Assembly (NCBI RefSeq): GCF_001421515.1
Contig: NZ_LMKM01000007.1
Coordinates: 169,458-224,116 of the forward strand
From: Pedobacter sp. Leaf216
GTDB lineage: Bacteria > Bacteroidota > Bacteroidia > Sphingobacteriales > Sphingobacteriaceae
Direction: 5' to 3'
Length of the DNA: 54,659 bases
A program made the position numbers and the translations under genes. The notes under the pieces were generated by a model. It worked only from the letters and a program-made list of their open reading frames with translations, was not told where the DNA came from and ran no database searches. Shown in pieces: positions 19,057-28,029 of the stretch. Positions within the stretch are counted from its first letter, which is position 1, and each line of letters starts with the position of its first letter.

Positions 19057-19431
19057 ATGGGCATTATTATAAAAAGCGGGGGCATCATTATAAAAAGCAG
19101 GGGCATCATTATAAAAAGCGGGGGCATCATTATAAAAAGCGGGGGCGTCATTATAAAAAGCGGGGGCATCATTATAAAAAGCGGGGGCATCATTATAAAA
19201 AGCAGGGGCATCATTATAAAAAGCGGGGGCGTCATTATAAAAAGCGGGGGCATCATTATAAAAAGCGGGGGCATCATTATAAAAAGCGGGGGCATCATTA
19301 TAAAAAGCGGGGGCATCATTATAAAAAGCAGGGGCATCATTATAAAAAGCAGGGCATCATTATAAAAAGCAGGGCATCATTATAAAAAGCAGGGCATCAT
19401 TATAAAAAGCAGGGGCATCATTATAAAAAGC
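19057..19431. repeat. 21-bp tandem minisatellite, 18 copies
   Basis: Eighteen units of GCATCATTATAAAAAGC plus four or five G lie head to tail. Most are 21 bp, with A/G and T/C changes at a few sites. Three adjacent units near the 3' end (about 19340-19400) are 20 bp because one G is missing. Because the period is a multiple of three, both strands stay open over most of the array (repeating heptapeptides). There is no start context or signal peptide, and the 20-bp units break the frames, so I do not call a gene. Reading the minus strand, each unit contains TTTTTATAATG, which holds a TATAAT-like box toward the RND operon. Confidence 0.95.
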
Positions 19432-19487
19432 GATGTGGTATTTTTTTTTAGGGCATAACCTGAATTCTTTTTGTGGTTTTTAATCAG

Positions 19488-20279
19488 CTAAAACCTTCCT
19501 GAAAGCATCAATCCGGTACTGCCGGGCTGATGAAAAGGCATTAATGTAAAATTGCCTTCTTTTTTTGTTGTAAAAAGGCTTTTCATATAGGGATAAATCA
19601 GGTAAGCAATTTTTGTAGAGGCAATACCGAAGCCCGCTCCGGCTACCACATCGCTAAACCAGTGTTTGTTGTTGTACATCCTTAATGTTCCTGTTGCAGT
19701 GGCTACAAAATAACCTGCATAACTAATCCATGGGTTAACATCTTTATACTCTTGATGAAGAAATTCTGCCGCCATAAATGCAGAGGCGGTATGCCCTGAA
19801 GGGAAAGAGTTTGTGCCTGAATTATCTGGCCGCTCCCTGCCTACTCCCTGTTTTACAAAATGGGTAGAAACGCCCATTATTGCAGCCGAGGTTAGGTAGA
19901 GCATAGAGGCATCGAAAAGATTGTGTTTGCCTTTTATACCCGATAAATTAAGGGCATACACTGCCGCAGCCGGTGCCAGTTGTAAATAATCATCAACATG
20001 GGCGGCAAAAAGCGGGTGGTCTTCCTGCAATTCGGCCCTGGTGCTAACATCAAGCTGCTTAAGTGGGCCATGATCGTAAACTGCTGCAAAACCATAACCC
20101 ATTAATACCACAGGGGCAATAAAAACCACTGGCCTAAATTTGGTTTTTGCAATCGGATTTCCGGCATACCATCTTCCTGCAGAATCAGCTGGAAGTTTTG
20201 CTACAGAATCAATCACCTGTGCGGAACAAATTGATGTTGTAATGGTAAATAACAAGACAAAAAGGGATATTCTGCGCAT
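19488..20279 (-). CDS. PAP2-family membrane phosphatase
   Basis: Protein of 263 aa with a signal peptide (about 1-20, ending ICSA) and hydrophobic segments. All three PAP2 motifs are present: K143-x6-R150-P151, PSGH at 160-163, and R200 with H206 and D210. Such enzymes dephosphorylate lipid phosphates such as undecaprenyl pyrophosphate or phosphatidic acid at the outer face of the inner membrane. It lies 65 nt downstream of the histidine kinase gene with its own regulator site at 20318-20335, so it is probably controlled by the neighbouring two-component system. Confidence 0.9.
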   Translation of the reverse strand: MRRISLFVLLFTITTSICSAQVIDSVAKLPADSAGRWYAGNPIAKTKFRPVVFIAPVVLMGYGFAAVYDHGPLKQLDVSTRAELQEDHPLFAAHVDDYLQLAPAAAVYALNLSGIKGKHNLFDASMLYLTSAAIMGVSTHFVKQGVGRERPDNSGTNSFPSGHTASAFMAAEFLHQEYKDVNPWISYAGYFVATATGTLRMYNNKHWFSDVVAGAGFGIASTKIAYLIYPYMKSLFTTKKEGNFTLMPFHQPGSTGLMLSGRF

Positions 20280-20317
20280 GATGTAGTTTTAATTATTAAT
20301 CAAAACTATAAGGCAAT

Positions 20318-20335
20318 TATGTAGCAATTCTGTAG
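20318..20335 (-). promoter_or_regulatory. Response-regulator site before PAP2 gene
   Basis: Minus-strand CTACAGA-N4-CTACATA; plus-strand halves TATGTAG (20318-20324) and TCTGTAG (20329-20335). The flanking bases CAATTA also match the site before the RND operon. The distance to the PAP2 start codon is 38 nt, so the gene likely has its own promoter despite following the kinase gene closely. Confidence 0.7.
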
Positions 20336-20344
20336 TGAAGTGCC

Positions 20345-21598
20345 TTATCCTAAATTAATTGAAAAAATATGCAGGTTTTCTTTATGGCTATATTCAATAT
20401 CGAACCCGTAAAGATTGCAGATTTGTTTACTAATGGCCAATCCAAGTCCCATTCCTTCAGATTCTGTCGACTTTGAAAATCGATCGAACATGCGGTTTTG
20501 AATATTTAAGGTTTTACCGGTATTGGATACGGTAAATATTTCTTGCGTTAATTCAACTTCTATCCTGCCGCCATTAATATTATGCCTTAAGGCGTTGCTA
20601 AAAATGTTGTTTAATAAAATATCGGCCAGGTAGCGGCTCATGGTTACCTTCCGTTCAGTTAAATTTAGGGTTACAATTAAACCGTCTCTACCAAAAAGTT
20701 CATGAAACTGACGGATTTTTGCTTCAATCATTTCTTTTAAGTCGATTTCCTGAAGGTCAGCTATTAAGTTATTTTCAATCCTCGCCAAAAGCAATAAAGA
20801 TTGGTGCAACCTGGAAAGCCTGCCTGTGGCCTGGTAAATATCTTGCAGTAACGCTCCCTGCTGCTCGGTAAAAGATTCTGTTTGCAGGAGCGAATCCAGT
20901 TTCGAATTGATTACGGCCAGGGGTGTCATCATTTCATGTGAGGCATTATCGGTAAAACTTTTCAGTTCTTTATAATCCTGTTTCACTTTCCTGGCCATTG
21001 CATTTACCGATTTATTGAGTTCGTTAAATTCATCAATCCGCGTTGGTTCTTCAATAATATCATCCATACGGGCAACCTCAAAAGCTTTCATGCGGTTAAG
21101 CACAACGTAAAAGGGTTTCCAAAGTCTGTTCAGTACCAAGCGGTTAATCAGCAAGAGCGAAAACAGAAGCAATACGGTTATGCCAATGGTGATTAATAAG
21201 ATAATCCGCACCAGATCTTCTGATTCGACACGCGATTTGGTAATGGTTACAATTACCGTTTTTCCATCAAGGTTTACGGTGGTAATCAGGCTTCTGCCCG
21301 GCTCGTATTCTTTTTCCTTGGCATTAAAATAAGTGGTAAAGTTAAATTCGCGCACATCGGTTGTATCACCCTTTGGCTTGCTGTAAGCAACCTGCTGATC
21401 GAGATAACTGGCAGGAAGCGGAAGTTTTTTATAGGTATTGGTATACTGCCTGATTTCGTTTTCTTCAACGGCAAGGTCTTTATCCAGTTTATTGGTTAAA
21501 ATAAGGTGGATAACGAGGTAATAAATAATCCCGGTAATAATCAGCACGATAATGGAAGTGATGATGTTTACCCTGTTGTAACGGGTAGCGAGTTTCAT
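20345..21598 (-). CDS. Sensor histidine kinase
   Basis: Membrane kinase of 417 aa. TM1 is at about 11-34 and TM2 at about 129-156, enclosing a small extracytoplasmic sensor region of about 95 residues. A HAMP-like linker is followed by the phosphoacceptor His221 (NASHEMMTPLAVI) and the ATP-binding N and G boxes (NIFSNALRHN, GMGLGLAISKQI). The gene starts inside the stop of the response regulator gene (4-nt overlap), so the two are translationally coupled. The signal is unknown; the regulon suggests envelope stress or a toxic compound. Confidence 0.93.
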   Translation of the reverse strand: MKLATRYNRVNIITSIIVLIITGIIYYLVIHLILTNKLDKDLAVEENEIRQYTNTYKKLPLPASYLDQQVAYSKPKGDTTDVREFNFTTYFNAKEKEYEPGRSLITTVNLDGKTVIVTITKSRVESEDLVRIILLITIGITVLLLFSLLLINRLVLNRLWKPFYVVLNRMKAFEVARMDDIIEEPTRIDEFNELNKSVNAMARKVKQDYKELKSFTDNASHEMMTPLAVINSKLDSLLQTESFTEQQGALLQDIYQATGRLSRLHQSLLLLARIENNLIADLQEIDLKEMIEAKIRQFHELFGRDGLIVTLNLTERKVTMSRYLADILLNNIFSNALRHNINGGRIEVELTQEIFTVSNTGKTLNIQNRMFDRFSKSTESEGMGLGLAISKQICNLYGFDIEYSHKENLHIFSINLG

Positions 21599-22272
21599 TG
21601 GCTGCTAAATTTATAACCGATACCGTAAACCGAACGCAGGTAATCTTTTGCACCAGCCTCGCTGAGCTTCTTTTTTAAATTTTTTACGTGGGTATAAATA
21701 AAGTCGAAATCATCTGACAGGTCCATCTCATCGCCCCAAAGGTGTTCGGCCATTGCATTTTTAGTAACCACTTTGTTTTTATTGGAAAGAAAATACACCA
21801 ATAAATCGAACTCTTTTTTAGTTAAAACAACAGGTTGCTCATTTACGGTTGTTTTCATTGCAGCAACATCAACCTTAATTTCATTGAAGATAATGAGGTT
21901 ATTGCCATCGAAATTCTTTCTTCTAACAATTGCACTTACCCGTGCTTTTAACTCCGAAAGGTGAAAAGGTTTTACCAGGTAATCATCAGCGCCTAAATCA
22001 AGTCCGGCCAAACGGTCATCAAGCGAGTGCCTTGCCGAAATAATCAGAACTCCATCTTTTTTATTAATACTTTTCAATTGTGTCAACAGTTCAAGCCCTT
22101 CCCCATCAGGCAAGCCGAGGTCTAGCAAAATACAATCGTAATGGTAAAGGGCTATTTTTTCTGATGCGGAAGCAAAGTTGGTTGCAAGCTCACAAATATT
22201 ACCCTCACCGGTAAAATAGGCCAGAATACTTTCGTAAAGTGCTTGTTCATCTTCAACAACCAAAATTTTCAT
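21595..22272 (-). CDS. OmpR-family response regulator
   Basis: Response regulator of 225 aa. The receiver domain (about 1-115) has phosphoacceptor Asp51 (ILLDLGLPDGEG) and conserved Lys in LVKPFHL. The C-terminal winged helix (about 130-225) ends RSVYGIGYKF, as in OmpR/PhoB proteins. It is followed by its kinase gene with a 4-nt overlap and preceded by the HD hydrolase gene at 41 nt. It probably binds the direct repeats at 19009, 20318 and 22951, which would include autoregulation. Confidence 0.93.
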   Translation of the reverse strand: MKILVVEDEQALYESILAYFTGEGNICELATNFASASEKIALYHYDCILLDLGLPDGEGLELLTQLKSINKKDGVLIISARHSLDDRLAGLDLGADDYLVKPFHLSELKARVSAIVRRKNFDGNNLIIFNEIKVDVAAMKTTVNEQPVVLTKKEFDLLVYFLSNKNKVVTKNAMAEHLWGDEMDLSDDFDFIYTHVKNLKKKLSEAGAKDYLRSVYGIGYKFSSQ

Positions 22273-22313
22273 GGTGTAAATTATTAAATTATGCCCAAAT
22301 TTTAAAGTAAAGC

Positions 22314-22913
22314 TTAACCAATCCGGTCGGTTAGTTTATTAATATTCAACATTTTCCTTTCTTGCAAAGTTTTTTTGCCGTAAGGGGTAAAATATTCGTG
22401 CCTGCTGAGCATTTCCAGGTTTAATGCATCCCAGGTAGTATTTGGATACACCAATCCGAGGTTTTCTTCCCATTCCGCTTTTAATCTATCGGCATAATCC
22501 TGGTAATTAGGTAAAGAAAAATGGTAAAAATCTGCATCACAGATCACCATTTCGAGTTCATTTTTAGGGTATTGCGGAAAACGCGTAGCCATAATGCATT
22601 CGCCCACGAGTTCAATCCTGTCCTGATCAAAGTTATTTTCTGTAAGAAATCGGGCCGCAATAGCTGCACTGGCTTCCTCATGCCCAATATATTTTTCGGT
22701 ATAACCTAAATCGTGTAAATAAGCTGCAAGCACCACCACCAGGCGGTCGGCCGCCGTAAGCCCAACGTGCCGGCTGATCTCCTCCACACCCTTAACTACC
22801 AGTAAAGTATGGTCTAGATTGTGGAAATACATTTTTTGCGAAAGCCTGTTTTTTAAACGGTCTTCTACAAATGTTGCTACCCTGGTTAGTAATTGATCGG
22901 CTATGTAATGCAT
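22314..22913 (-). CDS. HD-domain metal-dependent phosphohydrolase
   Basis: Cytoplasmic protein of 199 aa with the HD superfamily metal ligands: His in FHNLDHT (about 31-34), the HD pair in AAYLHDLGY (about 67), and Asp in ICDADFYHF. Family members hydrolyse nucleotides or cyclic nucleotides; the actual substrate is unknown. It is the first gene of a unit with the response regulator and kinase genes, 41 nt apart, and a regulator site lies 38 nt upstream of its start codon. Its link to the two-component system is therefore by transcription, not by known function. Confidence 0.85.
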   Translation of the reverse strand: MHYIADQLLTRVATFVEDRLKNRLSQKMYFHNLDHTLLVVKGVEEISRHVGLTAADRLVVVLAAYLHDLGYTEKYIGHEEASAAIAARFLTENNFDQDRIELVGECIMATRFPQYPKNELEMVICDADFYHFSLPNYQDYADRLKAEWEENLGLVYPNTTWDALNLEMLSRHEYFTPYGKKTLQERKMLNINKLTDRIG

Positions 22914-22950
22914 TTACATTAATATATCTAACGCAATAATAAAAAGTAAA

Positions 22951-22968
22951 TCTGGAGAAAATCTGTAG
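22951..22968 (-). promoter_or_regulatory. Response-regulator site before HD/RR/HK operon
   Basis: Minus-strand CTACAGA-N4-CTCCAGA; plus-strand halves TCTGGAG (22951-22957) and TCTGTAG (22962-22968) with the same 4-bp spacing as the sites before the PAP2 gene and RND operon. The upstream half deviates at one or two bases. The position 38 nt upstream of the first start codon fits autoregulation. Confidence 0.6.
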
Positions 22969-23121
22969 TGGGTGTAATTATACTTTATATCAACAAATCA
23001 ATTCAGTTGTAAATTCCGGTTGCATGAGTTGGTTTCAGCCAAATGATCTGCTTCGTTATTTTTAATAAAGTGGTTTAGGCTAAACCAAACTCAGATTTGG
23101 ATAAATGCTGTTCCTAAAAGG

Positions 23122-23141
23122 TGTTGATATTTGTATCAACA
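23122..23141. promoter_or_regulatory. Perfect 8-bp dyad operator before epimerase gene
   Basis: TGTTGATA (23122-23129) and TATCAACA (23134-23141) form a perfect inverted repeat with a 4-base spacer, 15 nt before the start codon of the epimerase gene. A single half-site TATCAACA also occurs at 22988-22995. The geometry fits a dimeric repressor of the MarR, TetR or HxlR type; the regulator is not identified in the window. Confidence 0.6.
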
Positions 23142-23156
23142 AAAGAAAAAATAATC

Positions 23157-24047
23157 ATGCGTGTATTTGTTACAGGAGCTACAGGCTTCATTGGTACTGC
23201 AGTTGTGCAGGAATTAATTAAAAACGGTCATCAGGTATTGGGTTTGGCCCGGTCAGATGCATCAGCTCAAAAATTGCTTGCCGCCGGTGCAGAAGTTCAC
23301 CGAGGTGATTTAGAAGATCTTGAAAGCTTAAAAAGTGGTTCTGCTTTAGCAGATGCCGTAATTCATGCCGGCTTTATCCATGATTTCACCAGGTTTGCAG
23401 AAGTTTGCAAGATAGACGAAAAAGCCATCGAAACCATTGGCGAAGTACTTGCAGGTACGCAACGCCAACTTATCGTAACTTCAGGTAGCGCACTGGTAAG
23501 TCAGGGCAAATTGGCTACAGAAGATATTATTCCTCCATTTAATCCTGCATGGCCAAGGGCTTCTGAACAGGCTGCAGATGCTTTAGCTGCAAAGGGTATA
23601 CTTACATCAGTTATGCGCTTATCTCCATCGGTACATGGCGAGGATGATTTACATGGGTTTATTCCTATATTGATTAATATTGCCCGCGAAAAAGGAGTTT
23701 CTGCCTATATTGGCAACGGACTTAACCGATGGAATGCTGTACACCGCCTTGATGCAGCCCGTTTATTCCGCCTTGCTTTAGAAAACACTACACCGGGCGT
23801 GCGCTTTCATGCATTGGCTGAAGAAGCCATTACGGTAAAAGAGATAGCCGAAGCAATTGGTAAACAACTCAATATCCCGGCCGTATCAATACCCGAAGAA
23901 GCAGCTGCCGAACACTTTGGCTGGTTTTCACACATGGCTGCTATAGATTGCCCGGCATCGAGTAAATGGACGCAGGATCAATTGAACTGGCATCCTTCAC
24001 AACCAACACTAATGGCCGATATTGAGAATGGTATTTATACAAAATAA
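23157..24047 (+). CDS. NAD-dependent epimerase/dehydratase family (extended SDR)
   Basis: Rossmann protein of about 296 aa from the ATG at 23157 (MRVFVTGATGFIG, the NAD(P)-binding GxxGxxG near the start). The upstream start in frame would add 12 residues without support. Members are atypical extended SDRs found beside regulators in many bacteria; the substrate is unknown. The catalytic Tyr-x3-Lys is not evident, as in some atypical SDRs. The gene has a dyad operator immediately upstream and is followed by an AraC regulator gene 138 nt downstream on the same strand. Confidence 0.85.
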   Translation: MRVFVTGATGFIGTAVVQELIKNGHQVLGLARSDASAQKLLAAGAEVHRGDLEDLESLKSGSALADAVIHAGFIHDFTRFAEVCKIDEKAIETIGEVLAGTQRQLIVTSGSALVSQGKLATEDIIPPFNPAWPRASEQAADALAAKGILTSVMRLSPSVHGEDDLHGFIPILINIAREKGVSAYIGNGLNRWNAVHRLDAARLFRLALENTTPGVRFHALAEEAITVKEIAEAIGKQLNIPAVSIPEEAAAEHFGWFSHMAAIDCPASSKWTQDQLNWHPSQPTLMADIENGIYTK

Positions 24048-24185
24048 ATGAAACCTGCATTCGGTAATTTATAGTAAATGTTGGCGCATCCTTAACTAGA
24101 TATTAGTTGCAGATTAATTATGTAAGGATAAAATTGACAGCGTTTGCTGAAGCTTACCCTAAAAATTACGAACTTTATTAATGTT

Positions 24186-25109
24186 ATGAACAACCAACAG
24201 CTTTTTCGTTTCAGTAGCATTACCGAATATCAACGTGCAGCGGGTTTGCCTAAACCGGCACACCCGCTCATTAGTGTGGTGCATATGGAAGACCTTAAGC
24301 GGCCCATGGCCGAAGGTTCTTTTAGCATGATTTTTAATTTTTATTCGATTGCGATGAAAAGAGTAAAAAATGCCAAATTTAAATATGGCCAGCAGGCCAG
24401 TGATTTTGATGAGGGCGTATTGTTCTTTATGTCTCCAGGGCAGGTATTTGGGGTAGAATATGAAAAAGGAAGCGAAAACCAGCACCCCGAAGGATGGATG
24501 ATCCTGATCCACCAGGATTTTTTATGGAATACCACACTTGCTAAATCCATAAAACAATACGAATTTTTTAATTACTCCGTTAATGAGGCACTTTACTTAT
24601 CAGATAAAGAAGAAACCATACTCAACGCACTCGCCATTAACATTGAGCAAGAGTACCATGCCAATATCGATCGTTTTAGTCAGAACGTAATTATTGCGCA
24701 GCTGGAGCTGTTGCTAACGTATTCGGAAAGGTATTACCAACGCCAGTTTATTACCCGTAAAATTGCAAATCATGAAATACTGATTAAACTGGAAAATTTG
24801 CTTGATGGTTATTTTAACAGCGGTTTGCTTAGCGAAAAAGGATTGCCTAGTGTAACTTACATTGCCGATAATTTAAATATTTCGCAGGGCTACCTAAGCG
24901 GCCTGCTCAAATCTCTTACCGGGCAGAATACGCAACAGCACCTGCATCATAAACTGATTGAACTGGCGAAAGAAAAACTTTCTACAACCAATTTATCTGT
25001 GAGCGAAATTGCTTACCAACTGGGGTTCGAACACCTTCAATCGTTCAGTAAATTGTTTAAAACAAAAACCAACCTCTCGCCTATTGAATTTCGTCATTCT
25101 TTTAATTAA
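24186..25109 (+). CDS. AraC-family transcription regulator
   Basis: About 307 aa from the ATG at 24186 (MNNQQLFRFSSITEYQRA); an upstream ATG at 24144 would add 14 residues. The C-terminal domain (about 200-305) has the double helix-turn-helix of AraC proteins, with YIADNLNISQGYLSGLLKS and a second helix ending LSPIEFRHSF. The N-terminal domain resembles the cupin-like part of regulators found next to SDR genes. It may control the epimerase gene upstream, which is inference. Confidence 0.87.
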   Translation: MNNQQLFRFSSITEYQRAAGLPKPAHPLISVVHMEDLKRPMAEGSFSMIFNFYSIAMKRVKNAKFKYGQQASDFDEGVLFFMSPGQVFGVEYEKGSENQHPEGWMILIHQDFLWNTTLAKSIKQYEFFNYSVNEALYLSDKEETILNALAINIEQEYHANIDRFSQNVIIAQLELLLTYSERYYQRQFITRKIANHEILIKLENLLDGYFNSGLLSEKGLPSVTYIADNLNISQGYLSGLLKSLTGQNTQQHLHHKLIELAKEKLSTTNLSVSEIAYQLGFEHLQSFSKLFKTKTNLSPIEFRHSFN

Positions 25110-25158
25110 AAAATTACTAAGTAAAAGAAAGAAGAATGCCTAATTCACAACCGAATTT

Positions 25159-25997
25159 TTAATGTTTTTTACCAGTACCCAGCCACAAAAGTGCATTAAT
25201 TAATAATTTGTCCTGATCAGGATTTCCAAAAGAAGAAGAAAGTGATTGATTGGTATTGCCATATTTATGCTCGTAATCCATATCGTTGTGGCCCATGTTT
25301 ATATAAATCATTTTAAATTTTTTTTGCTCCAAACTACGGGATAAAAGCCACCATGCCAGATTTCGCTTTGCTTGGGCCCTGTGCCAAGCGGAAAACTTGT
25401 AGAATCGATAGATAACAGGATATCAATAGCTGGATTTTTGCGTAAATCGTTTGTCCAGCGGTACCATTCATTGGGCTGGGCCTTAAATAGTTTAGGCAAG
25501 CCTGATGTTACCGGATGATTTAATTCAACCTTTAAAACCGCAGAAGTAGGTCGCCAGGTATTGCTACCATATTCTCCAGAGCCTAAAAAATAATTGTGGT
25601 ACCAATCCCAGTTTTGTGGTATAGCCGAATTGTTTAAACTAAAGGCAGCAAAATGAAAGCCCATCCAAGCGCCGCCATTTTCCATATATTGCTGAAAAGC
25701 CTCGCGTTGTTCTTGCTTTTCCGGCCGGGTATCTAAAAACAACACTACCTGGTAATCAGCCAGAAATTTCTTGTTTAAATTTTCCCAGTTGGAGGTAGAA
25801 TCGTACTCGAAGTGGTATTTCTTAGCCATTAAAGGAAACCAGGCATTGGCTTCGTGCACAAAACTGATGTGTGCTAAATCACTTTTAGCAGTATAAAAAG
25901 CGATCACCTTAAATTTCTTTTTCTGCAATGCGCTTGCCAGATCTGCATTAAATATACAAATGAGCACGATTACGATAGCCAGTAATACTTTTTTCAT
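25159..25997 (-). pseudogene. ThuA-domain protein, frameshifted in an A8 run
   Basis: The first part, from MKKVLLAIVIVL (signal peptide), reads about 229 aa and stops at 25308, right after YPVVWSKKNLK. The next frame continues directly with MIYINMGHNDMDYEHKYG and runs to a stop at 25159-25161 (final residues LLWLGTGKKH). This is exactly the expected C-terminus of ThuA-like (trehalose-utilisation type) secreted proteins. The shift lies in a run of eight T (plus strand, 25318-25325); nine would restore the frame and read WSKKKFKMIY. It could be a true mutation, phase variation, or a homopolymer sequencing error. Function unknown beyond the glutamine-amidotransferase-like fold. Confidence 0.88.
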
Positions 25998-26233
25998 AGT
26001 GGTATTTATAGAGATAAAAATAATCAAAACTACTCAACTTGCACTAAAAGGCTATTTCAATCTGATCAAATCAATATGTATTAATTTACGAGTATTAATA
26101 AGGCAGAATATACGGCTTGTTTAAAATTAGATTGTTAAATCAATTGTAAGGCAATGGAAAATGCGATAAATTAGCTTAAAAATTCATAGCCAACCATTTT
26201 TTTGGCTAATTAGCGAACAATTGATGTAAATAG

Positions 26234-27184
26234 ATGATGCCCAAAACCAAAATATACCCGCTAAGTATTCTTTTTTTGCTGTTTTTATGCTGTTGGCTAC
26301 CTTCAAGAGGACAGATTGTTTTAAAGGATAAAAAATACCATGTAGAAACCAAAATTTTTTCTCAAACGGATTCGAATACACTCAAGTTGGATATTTATTA
26401 TCGTGGCGAACTCAATGAGCCGAAACCAACGGTGTTATTTGTATTTGGTGGCGGCTTTGTAACGGGCCGTAGAGACAGTAAATTATTCGATCAATACTTT
26501 AATACCTTAATTGAGCACAATTACAAAGTAGTTTCTGTTGATTACAGGCTCGGGCTTAAGGGCAAAAAATTTCCTACGGCATTTAATACCTCAAGCTTAA
26601 AATCGGCAATTGATACCGCAACAACCGACGTTTTTAATGCGACCAATTACCTGATTAAAAATGCCAAAACACTCGGTATAGATACTGCAATGATTATCCT
26701 TTCGGGCTCAAGTGCGGGGGCAATTACAGCTTTAAATGCCGATTACAATAAACGGAATGCCAGTTTACTTGCAGCAAAACTTCCCCTTAAATTCCAATAC
26801 AAGGGCGTAATTTCTTTTGCAGGGGCTATTTTAAGTTATAAAGGCGCACCAAAATATGCCATACCTCCGGCCCCTACCATGCTTTTTCATGGCACGGCTG
26901 ATAAACTTGTGCCTTATAATAAAGTAAGACTGCTTAACCGCGGCTTTTTTGGATCGAAATATCTAGCGCGTGTTTTTAAAAAAAATAACTATCCTTATTA
27001 CTTTCAGTATGTGCAAGATATGGGGCATGAAATAGCAGGTTCACCTATGACAGAAAATCTTCCTGATATTTTATGGTTTATTGATCAGTACATCATTAAA
27101 CAAAAGCATTATTTTATGGAAGTAGATTTTAAGGATGCCGATAAAAAGCGCACATTCAGTATTCCCAAATCTTTTAAAAAGTAA
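26234..27184 (+). CDS. Secreted alpha/beta hydrolase (esterase/lipase-like)
   Basis: Protein of 316 aa with an N-terminal signal peptide (about 8-26, ending SRGQ). The oxyanion segment is VFGGGFVTG, the nucleophile elbow is GSSAGA (Ser at about 160), an acidic candidate lies in HGTADKLVP (about 217), and a late His in QDMGHEIAG. This is a complete alpha/beta-hydrolase layout of the esterase/lipase-like type, with periplasmic or extracellular location. The substrate is unknown. It is monocistronic; the next gene is convergent. Confidence 0.85.
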   Translation: MMPKTKIYPLSILFLLFLCCWLPSRGQIVLKDKKYHVETKIFSQTDSNTLKLDIYYRGELNEPKPTVLFVFGGGFVTGRRDSKLFDQYFNTLIEHNYKVVSVDYRLGLKGKKFPTAFNTSSLKSAIDTATTDVFNATNYLIKNAKTLGIDTAMIILSGSSAGAITALNADYNKRNASLLAAKLPLKFQYKGVISFAGAILSYKGAPKYAIPPAPTMLFHGTADKLVPYNKVRLLNRGFFGSKYLARVFKKNNYPYYFQYVQDMGHEIAGSPMTENLPDILWFIDQYIIKQKHYFMEVDFKDADKKRTFSIPKSFKK

Positions 27185-27194
27185 TGCAATTAAC

Positions 27195-28019
27195 TTAAAG
27201 CCGCTTTAATTCCAATACAGCAACAACTGGCAAATGATCGGAAGCATAACGTTCAGGAATTACGGTGTGTGAGATTACATTAAAGGGATTTCCTTTTTTA
27301 AAGCCAATATGATCGATGGTTTTATCAGGATTGTTTACCGGAATTGTAAAACCACAATCGCTACAGGTTCTGGTGAAAGCCTGGTCGAATATTTTAATAC
27401 TTTCTGAACTGGGATCGGCATTAAGATCTCCGGCAACAATAAGTGGTAAAGTTTCTTGTTCCGTTAAGCGATTAATTTCTTTAGCTTGTAAAATGCGGTT
27501 TTCTTCTGCCCGCTGCGCATCAAGGTGGGTAGATGCAAATCTGATAAACACACCATTTTCTATTTCGGCAGTTACCATTGCCAACACTCTTTGTTCTGCT
27601 TTAACATTGTTATTTTTAGGCAACATAAAAGTTTTTTGCGCCGATAACGGAAACCGGGATAAAATGGCTACGCCGTATTCACCTCCATCATGGTTTATCG
27701 CTTTGCCAAAATAAAAATTCATCTTTAACCTGGTGGCCAGCAAAACTGCTTCGTTAATACTACCTGATCTTTTTGTATTTACATCAACCTCCTGTAGCGC
27801 AACCAGATCAGGTTTTTGCAATGCAATTACTTTAGCAATGGCATCTACATCAATAGTACCTTCTTTTTCTTTTGATGGCGGGTTGCAATGGTGCAGGTTA
27901 TACGTCATGATGCGTAAGGCACTGCTATTTTGGGATGTTGAAGTGGGTGCAAGTTTCGGAGAACAACTACCTAAAAGGCAAATTGCCAACAGTACAAGAG
28001 CGGATAACTTTATATTCAT
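27195..28019 (-). CDS. Endonuclease/exonuclease/phosphatase-family lipoprotein
   Basis: About 274 aa from the ATG at 28019 (MNIKLSALVLL) with a lipobox LLGSC (Cys about 19), so it is probably attached to a membrane in the periplasm or at the surface. EEP-fold motifs are in order: RIMTYNLHH, LVALQEVD (Glu ligand), VAGDLNADPSS, and SDHLPVV at the end. Members hydrolyse phosphodiesters, such as nucleic acids or lipids; the substrate is unknown. The longer frame start upstream at 28058 would bury the signal peptide. A small helical-protein gene lies just upstream. Confidence 0.87.
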   Translation of the reverse strand: MNIKLSALVLLAICLLGSCSPKLAPTSTSQNSSALRIMTYNLHHCNPPSKEKEGTIDVDAIAKVIALQKPDLVALQEVDVNTKRSGSINEAVLLATRLKMNFYFGKAINHDGGEYGVAILSRFPLSAQKTFMLPKNNNVKAEQRVLAMVTAEIENGVFIRFASTHLDAQRAEENRILQAKEINRLTEQETLPLIVAGDLNADPSSESIKIFDQAFTRTCSDCGFTIPVNNPDKTIDHIGFKKGNPFNVISHTVIPERYASDHLPVVAVLELKRL

Positions 28020-28029
28020 TATGATCAGG

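Noticed and set aside
19035..19365. Open frames on both strands of the 21-bp array giving repetitive heptapeptide proteins
   Set aside because: They exist only because the period is divisible by three. There is no signal peptide or start context, and the 20-bp units break them.
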